64,000 bases of DNA from positions 10,304,501 through 10,368,500 of the forward strand of contig NZ_JACHMB010000001.1 of assembly GCF_014204795.1 (NCBI RefSeq), given 5' to 3'. The stretch is from Nonomuraea jabiensis. GTDB taxonomy: Bacteria > Actinomycetota > Actinomycetes > Streptosporangiales > Streptosporangiaceae. Position numbers and translations under genes: made by a program. Positions 34,771-42,277 of this stretch are shown here, piece by piece (the stretch's first letter is position 1; every line of letters begins with the position of its first letter). The notes beneath the pieces are model-generated. The model worked only from the letters and a program-made list of their open reading frames with translations, was not told the DNA's origin and made no database searches.

Positions 34771-35747
34771 GACCAGGCGAACTCCTTCATACCGTCCTCG
34801 AAGCCGATCTCGGCGCGGAAGCCGAGATCGAGCCCGGCCCGTTCGGGGGAGGCGACGATGTGGCGGACGTCGCCCAGCCGGTAGCCGCCGGTGATCCGCG
34901 GCTGCGGCCCGCCCCGCGCGGCGGCCAGCGCGACCGCCATCTCGCCCACGGTGTGCGGGGTGCCGCTGGCGATGTTGTAGGCCGCCAGCTCCCCGGGACG
35001 CGCGGGCGTGCGGACGGCGGCCAGGTTCGCGCGGGCGACGTCACGCACGTGCACGAAGTCGCGGAGCTGGCCGCCGTCCTCGAACACCTTCGGCGGCCGC
35101 CCGGCCTCCAGCTCGGAACGGAAGATCGCGGCCACTCCGGCGTAGGGGGTGTCGCGGGGCATGCGCGGCCCGTAGACGTTGTGGTACCTGAGCGCCACGG
35201 CACTCCCGCCGGTCTCCCTGGCCCAGTTGGCGGCCAGGTGCTCCTGCGCGAGCTTGCTGGTGGCGTACGCGTTGCGCGGATCGGGCGAGGCGTCCTCCCC
35301 GACGGCGGCCCAGCGCACCGCCCGGCCGCACCGGGGGCAGAGCGGGTCGAACCGGCCCTGCTCCAGGTCCCGTACGGCACGCGGCCCCGGCCGGACCCGC
35401 CCGTGCTCGGCGCACTCGTAGCGGCCCTCGCCGTAGATCACCATCGAGGAGGCGAGCACCAGCCGGCCGACGCCGTGCCGTGCCATCGCCGCCAGCAGCA
35501 CGGCCGTGCCGTACACGTTGACCGAGGCGTAGTCCGGCAGGTCGGAGACGTCCACGCCCAGGCCGACCTTGGCCGCCTGGTGCGCCACGAGGTCCACGCC
35601 CGGCAGCAGCCGGTCCAGCGCCGCGGCGTCGCGCACGTCGGCGCCGGCCCGCAGGTCGAGGCCCACGACCTCGTGTCCCGCGCCCTCCAGGGCCTGGGCC
35701 ACGTGGCCGCCGATGAAGCCGGCCGAGCCGGTCAGCAGCACTCTCAC
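34767..35747 (-). CDS. NAD-dependent epimerase/dehydratase with cysteine (zinc-ribbon-like) insert
   Basis: 326 residues from GTG 35747. Rossmann motif LLTGSAGFIGGH, active-site Tyr-Lys in YATSK, and RYHNVYGPRMP identify an extended SDR sugar-nucleotide epimerase. Between the SSMVIYGEG strand and the YATSK helix is an insert of about 45 residues with YECAEHG and CPRCG, a four-site metal-ribbon-like pattern also known in some dTDP-rhamnose 4-epimerase-type proteins. Start is uncertain because no strong ribosome site is present. First gene of a two-gene operon with the GT2. Confidence 0.85.
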   Translation of the reverse strand: MRVLLTGSAGFIGGHVAQALEGAGHEVVGLDLRAGADVRDAAALDRLLPGVDLVAHQAAKVGLGVDVSDLPDYASVNVYGTAVLLAAMARHGVGRLVLASSMVIYGEGRYECAEHGRVRPGPRAVRDLEQGRFDPLCPRCGRAVRWAAVGEDASPDPRNAYATSKLAQEHLAANWARETGGSAVALRYHNVYGPRMPRDTPYAGVAAIFRSELEAGRPPKVFEDGGQLRDFVHVRDVARANLAAVRTPARPGELAAYNIASGTPHTVGEMAVALAAARGGPQPRITGGYRLGDVRHIVASPERAGLDLGFRAEIGFEDGMKEFAWS

Positions 35748-35799
35748 CCGGCCGACGCTAACGCGCCCCCGTGATCGCGGTGAAGCCACGTTCGCACTC

Positions 35800-35829
35800 C
35801 GTAAGAACCTCGTCCGGCGAGTTCTTACG
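35800..35829. promoter_or_regulatory. Inverted repeat between divergent epimerase and GT-C genes
   Basis: CGTAAGAAC (35800-35808) and GTTCTTACG (35821-35829) are perfect 9-bp arms around 12 bp, in the 144-bp divergent region. It could be an operator shared by both transcription units. Confidence 0.45.
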
Positions 35830-35891
35830 AAGCCCGTACGGCCGGAGCCGGAGCCGCCGCGAGCCCGGTTCCGGATGCGACGCTGCCGGGT

Positions 35892-37223
35892 GTGAGCCGT
35901 CAGACGCTGTTCCTGGGCGGGGTGCTCCTGGCACTGGCCGCCGTCCTGATCGAGATCGTGACCGGGCCGCCCGCGCTGGGCTGGTACCTGCTGGCCTGGG
36001 CGCTGTTCGCCACGGCCCTGTGGCGGGCCCGGCGGGTGCCCGACAGGCAGCTGACCGCCCTGGTGGTGGCGGGCGGCGTCGCGCTGGCCGCGATCGGGCT
36101 GGCGGCGCCGCCGAGCAGCAGCACCGACTCCTTCCGGTACGCCTGGGACGGCCGCGTGCAGGCGGCGGGCATCTCCCCCTACGACCACCCGCCGGCCGAT
36201 CCCGCGCTCGCCCCGCTGCGCGACGGCTGGCTGTTCCCCTCCGAATGCGGGGCCCCGCAGCTCTGGCCGCTCCCCGGCGGCGGCTGCACCCGGATCAACC
36301 GCCCCACGGTGCCCACCATCTACCCGCCGGTCGCGCAGGGCTACTTCCTCCTGGTCGACTGGCTCTCGCCGGAGGGCGCCAGGCACAAGGTCCTCCAGCT
36401 CGGCGGCTGGGTGATGGCCGTCCTGGCGCTCCTCGCGCTGTGCCGCCAGGCGGGTGTGCGGACGGCGGCGTACTGGGCGTGGTGCCCGGCCGTGCCGGTC
36501 GAGGCCGTGAACAACGCGCACGTGGACATGCTGGGCGTGCTGCTGGTCGTCCTCGCCTTCTGCACCGTACGCGCTCGCGGCGCGCTGCTGGGCGCGGCGG
36601 TGGCGGCCAAGCTGCTCCCCGCGACGGCGCTGCCCGGCGCGTTGTCAGGACTGCTGGCGAACGGGGTGGCCTGGCCACGCCTCCTTCGGGTCGCCGTGCC
36701 CGCCGTGCTCGTCGCGGGCCTGACGTACCTGCCGTACGTACTGGCCACGCAGGGTCCGGTGGTGGGCTTTCTGCCGGGCTACCTCCAGGAGGAGCGATAC
36801 GAGGCACCCGCAGGCGGCAACCGGTACCTGGTGCTGCGGCTGGTGATGCCCGACTCGTGGGCTCCCTACGCCGCGATCCTGCTCCTCGCCCTGGTCGCCC
36901 TCCAGGTGCTGCGCCGCGGGGACCCGGAACGGCCCTGGCGCGGGGCGCTGGTGGTCACCGGCTCGCTCCTGCTGCTGCTCACCCCGGGCTACTCCTGGTA
37001 CGCCCTCCTGGTCGTCGCGCTGGCCGCCATGGACGGCCGGTGGGAGTGGCTGGGCGTGGCCCTGGCCGGCGCGGTGGCCTACGTCGCCGGCCCGACGGCG
37101 CACCCCGGCCCGGCGACGGCCTGCTACGCCGCGGCCACGCTGGCCGTGCTGGCCGGCTGGGCCGTACGCCGGTCCCGCGTCCCTCGCCGCCCTGGTCGGG
37201 CGGCGGCTGTCAGCAACTCGTAA
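35892..37223 (+). CDS. GT-C membrane glycosyltransferase (GT87-like)
   Basis: 443 residues with about 11 hydrophobic segments. The first large extracytoplasmic loop reads STDSFRYAWDGRVQAAGISP, with the acidic residues expected for a polyprenyl-phosphate-sugar-dependent transferase, followed by RINRPTVPTIYPPVAQ. It resembles actinobacterial mannosyltransferases of the PimE/GT87 group. GTG 35892 is the likely start. It probably adds a sugar made available by the divergent GT2 gene product to a cell-envelope acceptor. Confidence 0.8.
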   Translation: MSRQTLFLGGVLLALAAVLIEIVTGPPALGWYLLAWALFATALWRARRVPDRQLTALVVAGGVALAAIGLAAPPSSSTDSFRYAWDGRVQAAGISPYDHPPADPALAPLRDGWLFPSECGAPQLWPLPGGGCTRINRPTVPTIYPPVAQGYFLLVDWLSPEGARHKVLQLGGWVMAVLALLALCRQAGVRTAAYWAWCPAVPVEAVNNAHVDMLGVLLVVLAFCTVRARGALLGAAVAAKLLPATALPGALSGLLANGVAWPRLLRVAVPAVLVAGLTYLPYVLATQGPVVGFLPGYLQEERYEAPAGGNRYLVLRLVMPDSWAPYAAILLLALVALQVLRRGDPERPWRGALVVTGSLLLLLTPGYSWYALLVVALAAMDGRWEWLGVALAGAVAYVAGPTAHPGPATACYAAATLAVLAGWAVRRSRVPRRPGRAAAVSNS

Positions 37224-37232
37224 GGATTGAGC

Positions 37233-37730
37233 ATGTCACGCCGCCCTACTGTCGATCACATGGCCCAGATCATGATCATCGCCAAGGAGCCGGTGGCCGG
37301 GAGGGTCAAGACCCGGCTGACCCCGCCGTACAGCCCTGAGCAGGCCGCCCGCCTCGCCGGGGCCGCTTTCCACGACAGTCTCCTCGCCGTCTCGGGAACG
37401 CCCGCCACCCAGCGGGTGCTCGCCCTGGACGGGCTGCCGGGCAGCTGGCTGCCCCCGGGATTCGTGGTGATCCCGCAGCGCGGCCCGGCCGCGGACGGCG
37501 GCTTCTGGCTGCTCGGCCTGCGCGAGCCGGACGCCTCGCTGCTGCTGGGGGTGCCGATGTCACACCCGGAGACCGGCAAGCTCCAGCTCGACCGGCTCGA
37601 TCGGGCCGGGCTGTCCGTCCAGGTGCTGCCCGAGCTGATCGACGTCGACACCCCGGCGGACGCCGCCGAGGTGGCCGCGCAGGCACCCGATTCCCGCTTC
37701 GCCGCCGTACTGCGGGAGACGGGCCGATGA
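37233..37730 (+). CDS. DUF2064/TIGR04282-type glycosyl- or nucleotidyltransferase with internal deletion
   Basis: 165 residues; the family is usually about 210-220. The N-terminus (MIIAKEPVAGRVKTRLTPPY) and C-terminus (PAADGGFWLLGLREPD through LPELIDVDTPADA) are typical, but FVVIPQRG (codons around 37476-37484) joins directly to PAADGG. Some 50-60 residues are lost, including the GMDTPQ segment that holds the substrate/metal site. The deletion is in frame, so a protein is made but is probably inactive. Start ATG 37233 has AAGGA six bases upstream; ATG 37260 is where most homologues begin. Confidence 0.7.
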   Translation: MSRRPTVDHMAQIMIIAKEPVAGRVKTRLTPPYSPEQAARLAGAAFHDSLLAVSGTPATQRVLALDGLPGSWLPPGFVVIPQRGPAADGGFWLLGLREPDASLLLGVPMSHPETGKLQLDRLDRAGLSVQVLPELIDVDTPADAAEVAAQAPDSRFAAVLRETGR

Positions 37731-38338
37731 TGGGGCAGATCTACGCCGACGCGCTCGCCGGGGCGGCCGCCGAGATCGAGTACGTGGACGGCACCCGCGT
37801 CGTGCTGGAGGCCGCGCGCTGGTTCGAGCCGATCGAGGGCGACGAGTCCCTCCTGCGCAGGTGCACCGGGCCGACCCTGGACATCGGCTCGGGTCCGGGC
37901 CGGCTGACCGTCGCGCTGAACCGCCGCGGCGTGCGGGCGCTGGGCATCGACATCACGCCGCGCGCCGTCGCCCACACCCGCAGAGCGGGCGGCTTCGCCC
38001 TGCTCCGGGACGTGTTCGACGAGGTCCCGGGCAGCGGCCGGTGGGCGACGGCGCTGCTCGCCGACGGCAACATCGGCATCGGCGGCAACCCCGAGCTGCT
38101 GCTGCGCCGGGTGCGGCAGCTGGTCCGGCCGGGTGGCACGGTGCTGGTCGAGGTCGCATCGCCGGAGGTCAGGAGCCGCGTCGACCGGGTACGGCTGCAC
38201 CGCGGCCCGCTCGCCGGCGAATGGTTCGGGTGGGCGGCCGTGTCGGTGACCGACATCCGCCGGGTGGCCCGTGCCGGCGGGTTCCCGGCCGTGGAGTGCT
38301 GGACGGCTCACGGCCGCTGGCTGGCCTGCCTGAGCTAG
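37727..38338 (+). CDS. Class I SAM-dependent methyltransferase
   Basis: 203 residues starting at an ATG overlapping the previous stop (ATGA). The SAM-binding motif is TLDIGSGPGRLTVAL (about 49-63), followed by an acidic residue at the end of beta 2 (LGIDITPRAV) and a motif IV region LLADGNIGIGG. Homologues are found together with DUF2064 and GT2 genes in actinobacteria; substrate unknown, probably a glycan or glycolipid. The set appears cut off here, because the next sequence is a remnant of an unrelated gene. Confidence 0.8.
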   Translation: MMGQIYADALAGAAAEIEYVDGTRVVLEAARWFEPIEGDESLLRRCTGPTLDIGSGPGRLTVALNRRGVRALGIDITPRAVAHTRRAGGFALLRDVFDEVPGSGRWATALLADGNIGIGGNPELLLRRVRQLVRPGGTVLVEVASPEVRSRVDRVRLHRGPLAGEWFGWAAVSVTDIRRVARAGGFPAVECWTAHGRWLACLS

Positions 38339-38445
38339 GCGGGCCGGCGGTCATCGGCCTTCACCTGGTGGTGGCCGTCGGGGCGGATCAGGACCGCGCC
38401 GACGGCTCGCCACTCCGCGGGCGCGTCGTCCCCGAGCGCCCCTCT
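38335..38445 (-). pseudogene. C-terminal remnant of an FAD-dependent monooxygenase
   Basis: Reading leftward to a stop at 38335, the minus strand encodes GDDAPAEWRAVGAVLIRPDG, the kind of ending found in aromatic-ring monooxygenases (AVLVRPDGHVAWR). Upstream of about 38445 the similarity is lost and no start exists. Likely a leftover of a deleted gene. Confidence 0.35.
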
Positions 38446-38516
38446 TACGTGGTCGCGCCCAGGTCGCGGGCGTGGGGGGTGAACGCGGCGAGAGGCCACC
38501 GCGCTGCCGCCCCCGC

Positions 38517-38582
38517 GAAAGTTTCACCCGGGGTTGACTGAAGGAGTCAGAAGCTTTTTAGTTTGGATGGCAGCCAAACTAA
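38517..38582 (+). promoter_or_regulatory. GH12 promoter with GAAAGTTTC element and overlapping inverted repeat
   Basis: GAAAGTTTC (38517-38525) lies just before TTGACT (38534-38539), which is 17 bp from TTTAGT (38557-38562), a plausible -35/-10 pair. TTAGTTTGG (38558-38566) and CCAAACTAA (38574-38582) form perfect 9-bp arms with a 7-bp spacer, covering the -10 box and transcription start. A repressor bound there would block the GH12 gene. Confidence 0.6.
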
Positions 38583-38608
38583 GCACAGGCAGGCAGAAGG
38601 GATCCAGC

Positions 38609-39301
38609 ATGCGCAAGATCATGCGTTCCGCCGTCCCCGTTTGCGTACTGGCGACGGTCGCCGTCCTCTTCGCCCCGCCCGCCCTGGCCGCCACCTGGTC
38701 CTCCACCGACCGGTGGGGCACCTGGTCCAACGGCGGCTACACGCTCTACAACAACATCTGGGGCAACGGCGCCGGCCCGCAGACCATCTGGGCCAACTCC
38801 TACAGCAACTGGGGCGTGTGGGCCAACCACCCCAACACCGGCGGGGTGAAGTCGTACCCCAACGCCACCAAGTACGTCGGCAAGCGCATCAGCGCCCTCG
38901 GCAGCGCCACCAGCAGCTTCAACGTCACCGTGCCCAACGGCGGCTCGTACGCGACGGCGTACGACATCTGGGACTCGGCCAACGCGTACGAGATCATGCT
39001 CTGGATGAACAAGCACGGCGCCGTCGGCCCGCTCGGCACCCGCCAGACCGGCGCCACGGTGGGCGGCCACAGCTGGGACGTCTACCGCGGCAGCAACGGC
39101 GCCAACCAGGTCTTCTCGTTCGTCAGGACCGGCAACACCAACTCCGGCGCCGTGGACATCAAGGCGGTCCTCAACTGGCTGCGTACCAACGGCTGGATGG
39201 GTGACGTGACGCTCGGCAACGTGCAGTTCGGCTACGAGATCACCTCCTCCAGCGGCGGGATGGACTTCGTCACCAACAGCTTCTCCGTGTCCGCCGGCTG
39301 A
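38609..39301 (+). CDS. Secreted endoglucanase/xyloglucanase, GH12
   Basis: 230 residues. Signal peptide about 1-28 (cleavage after ALA-A). The mature protein is a single GH12 beta jelly roll: nucleophile Glu128 in AYEIMLWMN and acid/base Glu210 in FGYEITSSSGGMDF, with the substrate-cleft ATWSSTDRW start. It hydrolyses beta-1,4-glucan or xyloglucan outside the cell. No carbohydrate-binding module is attached. ATG 38609 follows AAGGGA. Confidence 0.92.
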   Translation: MRKIMRSAVPVCVLATVAVLFAPPALAATWSSTDRWGTWSNGGYTLYNNIWGNGAGPQTIWANSYSNWGVWANHPNTGGVKSYPNATKYVGKRISALGSATSSFNVTVPNGGSYATAYDIWDSANAYEIMLWMNKHGAVGPLGTRQTGATVGGHSWDVYRGSNGANQVFSFVRTGNTNSGAVDIKAVLNWLRTNGWMGDVTLGNVQFGYEITSSSGGMDFVTNSFSVSAG

Positions 39302-39309
39302 CCGTCCCC

Positions 39310-39936
39310 CTACGCCTCGGCGTGGTCGTCCCCGCGGTAGACGGCCATCAGCAGCGGGCGGGTCAGGGCGGCCATCTCGGCGGGTGAGCGCGGGCAGCCG
39401 TGCTGGAGCCAGTCGGTGGCGACGCCGATGAGCGCGCCCGCCGTGAACGCGGCGGGCACGTCATGCGGCGTCTGCGCCGTGTAGTCGGTCGGGGTGTCGT
39501 CCCCGGTGGCCGCGCGGCGCGCGCCGACATAGGCCGCGACGGTGGCGTGGCGGCGCACGTGGTTGATGACGCGCGCGCTGCCCTGGGGCCCGAGCACGCT
39601 GCGGTAGAGGCCGGCGTGCTCGTCGAGGTGGGTGAAGAAGGTCAGCAGCGTGTCGGGGGCAGTGTCCGGGACGTCCCGGACACCGGGGTCGGGGATGGCC
39701 TCGATCAGGTCGTCGATCATCGTGGTGCACGCCGCCTCGGCGAGCTCGTGCACGTCACGGTAGTGGTCGTAGAACGTGGAGCGGCTCACCCCGGCGCGTT
39801 CGGCGACGTCGGCGACGCTGATCCGGGACAGGTCGCCGTCCTGGACGAGGTCGATCAGCGTGCGTTGCAGGGCCGCCTGGGTGCGGCGCACCCGCGGGTC
39901 GCTCAGGTCGCTCTTTCTGTCTCTGGTGAGGGCCAC
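39310..39936 (-). CDS. TetR/AcrR family transcriptional regulator
   Basis: 208 residues from GTG 39936. The helix-turn-helix reads ISVADVAERAGVSRSTFYDH; the C-terminal part includes a TetR_C_33-like helical domain. It is divergent from the cytochrome P450 gene, and a 14-bp-arm inverted repeat lies between them, so it probably represses the P450 and itself. Confidence 0.9.
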   Translation of the reverse strand: MALTRDRKSDLSDPRVRRTQAALQRTLIDLVQDGDLSRISVADVAERAGVSRSTFYDHYRDVHELAEAACTTMIDDLIEAIPDPGVRDVPDTAPDTLLTFFTHLDEHAGLYRSVLGPQGSARVINHVRRHATVAAYVGARRAATGDDTPTDYTAQTPHDVPAAFTAGALIGVATDWLQHGCPRSPAEMAALTRPLLMAVYRGDDHAEA

Positions 39937-39953
39937 GCCTCAGTGTACTGTGG

Positions 39954-39985
39954 CCTACATCTGTAGGTTAGCCTACAGATGTAGG
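39954..39985. promoter_or_regulatory. TetR operator between tetR-type and P450 genes
   Basis: CCTACATCTGTAGG (39954-39967) and CCTACAGATGTAGG (39972-39985) are exact reverse complements separated by TTAG, and each arm is itself nearly palindromic (CCTA...TAGG). This suits two cooperating TetR dimers. It lies 18 bp upstream of the tetR-type start and 35 bp upstream of the P450 start. Confidence 0.75.
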
Positions 39986-40020
39986 GAAGTTTGGGAATGG
40001 CACGCTGATTGGGGACGACC

Positions 40021-41223
40021 GTGACCGCTGACTCCGCTGAGACGCTCCAGCTCACCCGCACCTGCCCGTACGCACCGCCCGAGCAGCACCTTCGCCTGCT
40101 GCGCGAGCAGCCGGTCACCGAAGTGAGGCTGCCGAGCGGTTCGAACGCCTGGGTCGCCGCCCGCTATGAGGACATCCGTACGATCCTGAGCGACCCGCGT
40201 TTCAGCGCCGACCGCCGCCATCCCAACGCCCCCAGGCTGAGCGGCGAGATGGCGCCCGGCGAGTCGCCGCTGCCCAAGATGATGCTGGAGATGGACCCGC
40301 CCGAGCACGGTCCGGCGCGACGCGCCGTGGTCGGGGAGTTCACACTCAGGCGCATCGCGGCCCTGCGGCCGCGCATCCAGCAGATCGTGGACGAGCACCT
40401 CGACGCCATGCTGGACGGCCCCCGCCCGGTCGACCTGGTGCGGGCGTTCGCCCTGCCGGTGCCCTCGCTGGTGATCTGCGAGCTGCTCGGCGTGCCGTAC
40501 GAGGAGCACGACTTCTTCCAGACGCACTCCGCCCAGTTGCTCAACCGCGCCGCCACGCCGCAGGAGCGCCAGCACGCCGCCTTCGAGCTGGTCGTGTACC
40601 TGGACAAGCTGATCAGGGCCAAGGAGGAGGACCCGACCGACGACCTGCTCGGCCGCCAGGTGGTCAAGCAGCGCGAGAGCGGCGAGGTGGACCACGGCGC
40701 GCTGCTCAGCCTGGCGTTCCTGCTGCTCCTCGCCGGGCACGAGACCACGGCCAACATGATCTCGCTGGGCACGTACATGCTGCTGCGGCACCCCGAGACG
40801 CTCGCCGCGCTGCGCGCGGACCCGAGCAAGACGCCGGGCGCGGTCGAGGAGCTGCTGCGGCACTTCACCATCGCCGAGTTCGCGATCGCGCGGGTCGCCA
40901 CCGAGGACGTGGAGCTCGGCGGGACGGTCATCCCGGCGGGGGCGGGCGTGCTCACGCTGGCCAACGCCGGCAACCGCGATCCGGAGGTGTTCGCGGACCC
41001 CGAGGCGTTCGACATCGAGCGCGACGCCCGCAGCCACCTGGCGTTCGGTTACGGCCCGCACCAGTGCCTGGGCCAGAACCTCGCCCGCGTGGAACTGGAG
41101 ATCGTCTTCGACTCGCTGTTCAGGCGGATCCCCGGCCTGCGGCTGGCCGTGCCCGCCGAGGAGCTCTCGTTCAAGGACGAGGCCAGCGTCTACGGGATGC
41201 ACGAGTTGCCCGTCACCTGGTGA
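40021..41223 (+). CDS. Cytochrome P450
   Basis: 400 residues, the usual length for a soluble bacterial P450. Motifs: I-helix LLLAGHETTANM, K-helix ExxR (Glu277-Arg280 in EELLRHF) and heme-binding FGYGPHQCLGQN with ligand Cys349. It is most like the CYP105/CYP107 group that hydroxylates xenobiotics and natural products. GTG 40021 is chosen with GGGGA five bases upstream; a TTG at 40009 is possible. No ferredoxin gene is adjacent. Regulated by the divergent TetR protein. Confidence 0.9.
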   Translation: MTADSAETLQLTRTCPYAPPEQHLRLLREQPVTEVRLPSGSNAWVAARYEDIRTILSDPRFSADRRHPNAPRLSGEMAPGESPLPKMMLEMDPPEHGPARRAVVGEFTLRRIAALRPRIQQIVDEHLDAMLDGPRPVDLVRAFALPVPSLVICELLGVPYEEHDFFQTHSAQLLNRAATPQERQHAAFELVVYLDKLIRAKEEDPTDDLLGRQVVKQRESGEVDHGALLSLAFLLLLAGHETTANMISLGTYMLLRHPETLAALRADPSKTPGAVEELLRHFTIAEFAIARVATEDVELGGTVIPAGAGVLTLANAGNRDPEVFADPEAFDIERDARSHLAFGYGPHQCLGQNLARVELEIVFDSLFRRIPGLRLAVPAEELSFKDEASVYGMHELPVTW

Positions 41224-41236
41224 CGCGTTGAACCAA

Positions 41237-41301
41237 GTTCATGAATCGGCCCGTACCTCCCAGGAGTAAGCAATCACCTAACCAAGGGCCGATTCATGAA
41301 C
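41237..41301 (+). promoter_or_regulatory. 16-bp inverted repeat enclosing the CHRD gene start codon
   Basis: GTTCATGAATCGGCCC (41237-41252) and GGGCCGATTCATGAAC (41286-41301) are perfect reverse complements with a 33-base loop. The right arm includes the tail of the AAGGG ribosome site and the ATG (41296-41298), so an mRNA hairpin would hide the start. Each arm also contains the palindrome TTCATGAA, so protein binding is the alternative. It also follows the P450 stop by 14 bp and could act as a terminator. Confidence 0.65.
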
Positions 41302-42195
41302 AAGCGCACCCTCGTTCTTCCTGGCCTGGCCGTCACCACCGCACTGGTCGCCGCTCCCGTGCCACCGGCCGCCGCGCAGACCAGCACTCCCGTCTACCTC
41401 GCCGCCAGCCTGGCCGGCAAGAACGAAGTGCCCGCACCCGGCACGAAGGTCGGCGATGACGACGGCAGTGCCCTCGCGGTCTTCCGCATCCACGGCAACC
41501 GCGTCGACTACGCCGTCCGCTGGAGCAACGTCAACGCCCCCAGCGGCTTCCACATCCACAAGGGCGACGCCGGCCAGAACGGCGAGGTCAAGATCCCCTT
41601 CATCACCACCGCCCTGCCGGCGCAGCTCCACGCCGTCAAAGGCACCGTCATCGTCAAGGACCTCAACCTCCTCGGCCGCATCCTCAACAACCCCATGGGC
41701 TGGTACGCCAACCTCCACAACGCCGACTTCGCCGGCGGCGCCGTACGGGCCCAGCTCCACCGCATCCGGCCCGTCGCCCTGGAGAGCGTCCTGGCCTATG
41801 GCTTCGGCCGCACCCTGACCACCCGCGCCGACGGCAAGCAGGAGATCCCCGCCCCCGGCACCAAGGTCGGCGACAGCGACGGCCGCGCAGCGTGGCTCGT
41901 CCAGCCCGAAGGCGACCGCGTCTGGTTCGCCGCCACCTGGAAGCACGTCGCCACGCCCACCGCCGCCCACGTCCACCGCGCCCCGAAGGGCAAGAACGGC
42001 CCCGTCGTCGTCCCCTTCTTCGAGGCCAAGGACGGCCTGCCGCCCAGCGTCAACGGCCTCGCCGGCAGCTCCAAGACCGACACCGCCACCGCCCGCCGGA
42101 TCTGGAAGAACCCCAAGAACTGGTACGCCAACCTGCACAACGCCAAGTTCCCCGGCGGCGCGGTCCGCGGCCAGCTCTACCGGGGCGACTGGTAG
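41296..42195 (+). CDS. Secreted two-domain CHRD protein
   Basis: 299 residues. Signal peptide about 1-27 (cleavage after PAAA). Two CHRD (chordin) domains, about 33-155 and 165-298, share GKNEVPAPGTKVGDDDG/KQEIPAPGTKVGDSDG starts and WYANLHNADFAGGAVRAQL/WYANLHNAKFPGGAVRGQL ends, so the protein arose by internal duplication. CHRD domains are secreted beta-rich modules of unknown biochemical function in bacteria. The start codon is embedded in a long inverted repeat. Confidence 0.85.
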   Translation: MNKRTLVLPGLAVTTALVAAPVPPAAAQTSTPVYLAASLAGKNEVPAPGTKVGDDDGSALAVFRIHGNRVDYAVRWSNVNAPSGFHIHKGDAGQNGEVKIPFITTALPAQLHAVKGTVIVKDLNLLGRILNNPMGWYANLHNADFAGGAVRAQLHRIRPVALESVLAYGFGRTLTTRADGKQEIPAPGTKVGDSDGRAAWLVQPEGDRVWFAATWKHVATPTAAHVHRAPKGKNGPVVVPFFEAKDGLPPSVNGLAGSSKTDTATARRIWKNPKNWYANLHNAKFPGGAVRGQLYRGDW

Positions 42196-42277
42196 CGGGC
42201 CCTCCTCGGCCCAGCGCGGGCGCGCTGGGCCGAGAGGCCGGTCCATCCAGGCACCCGCGGGCTCGTCCCCGCCCGGC

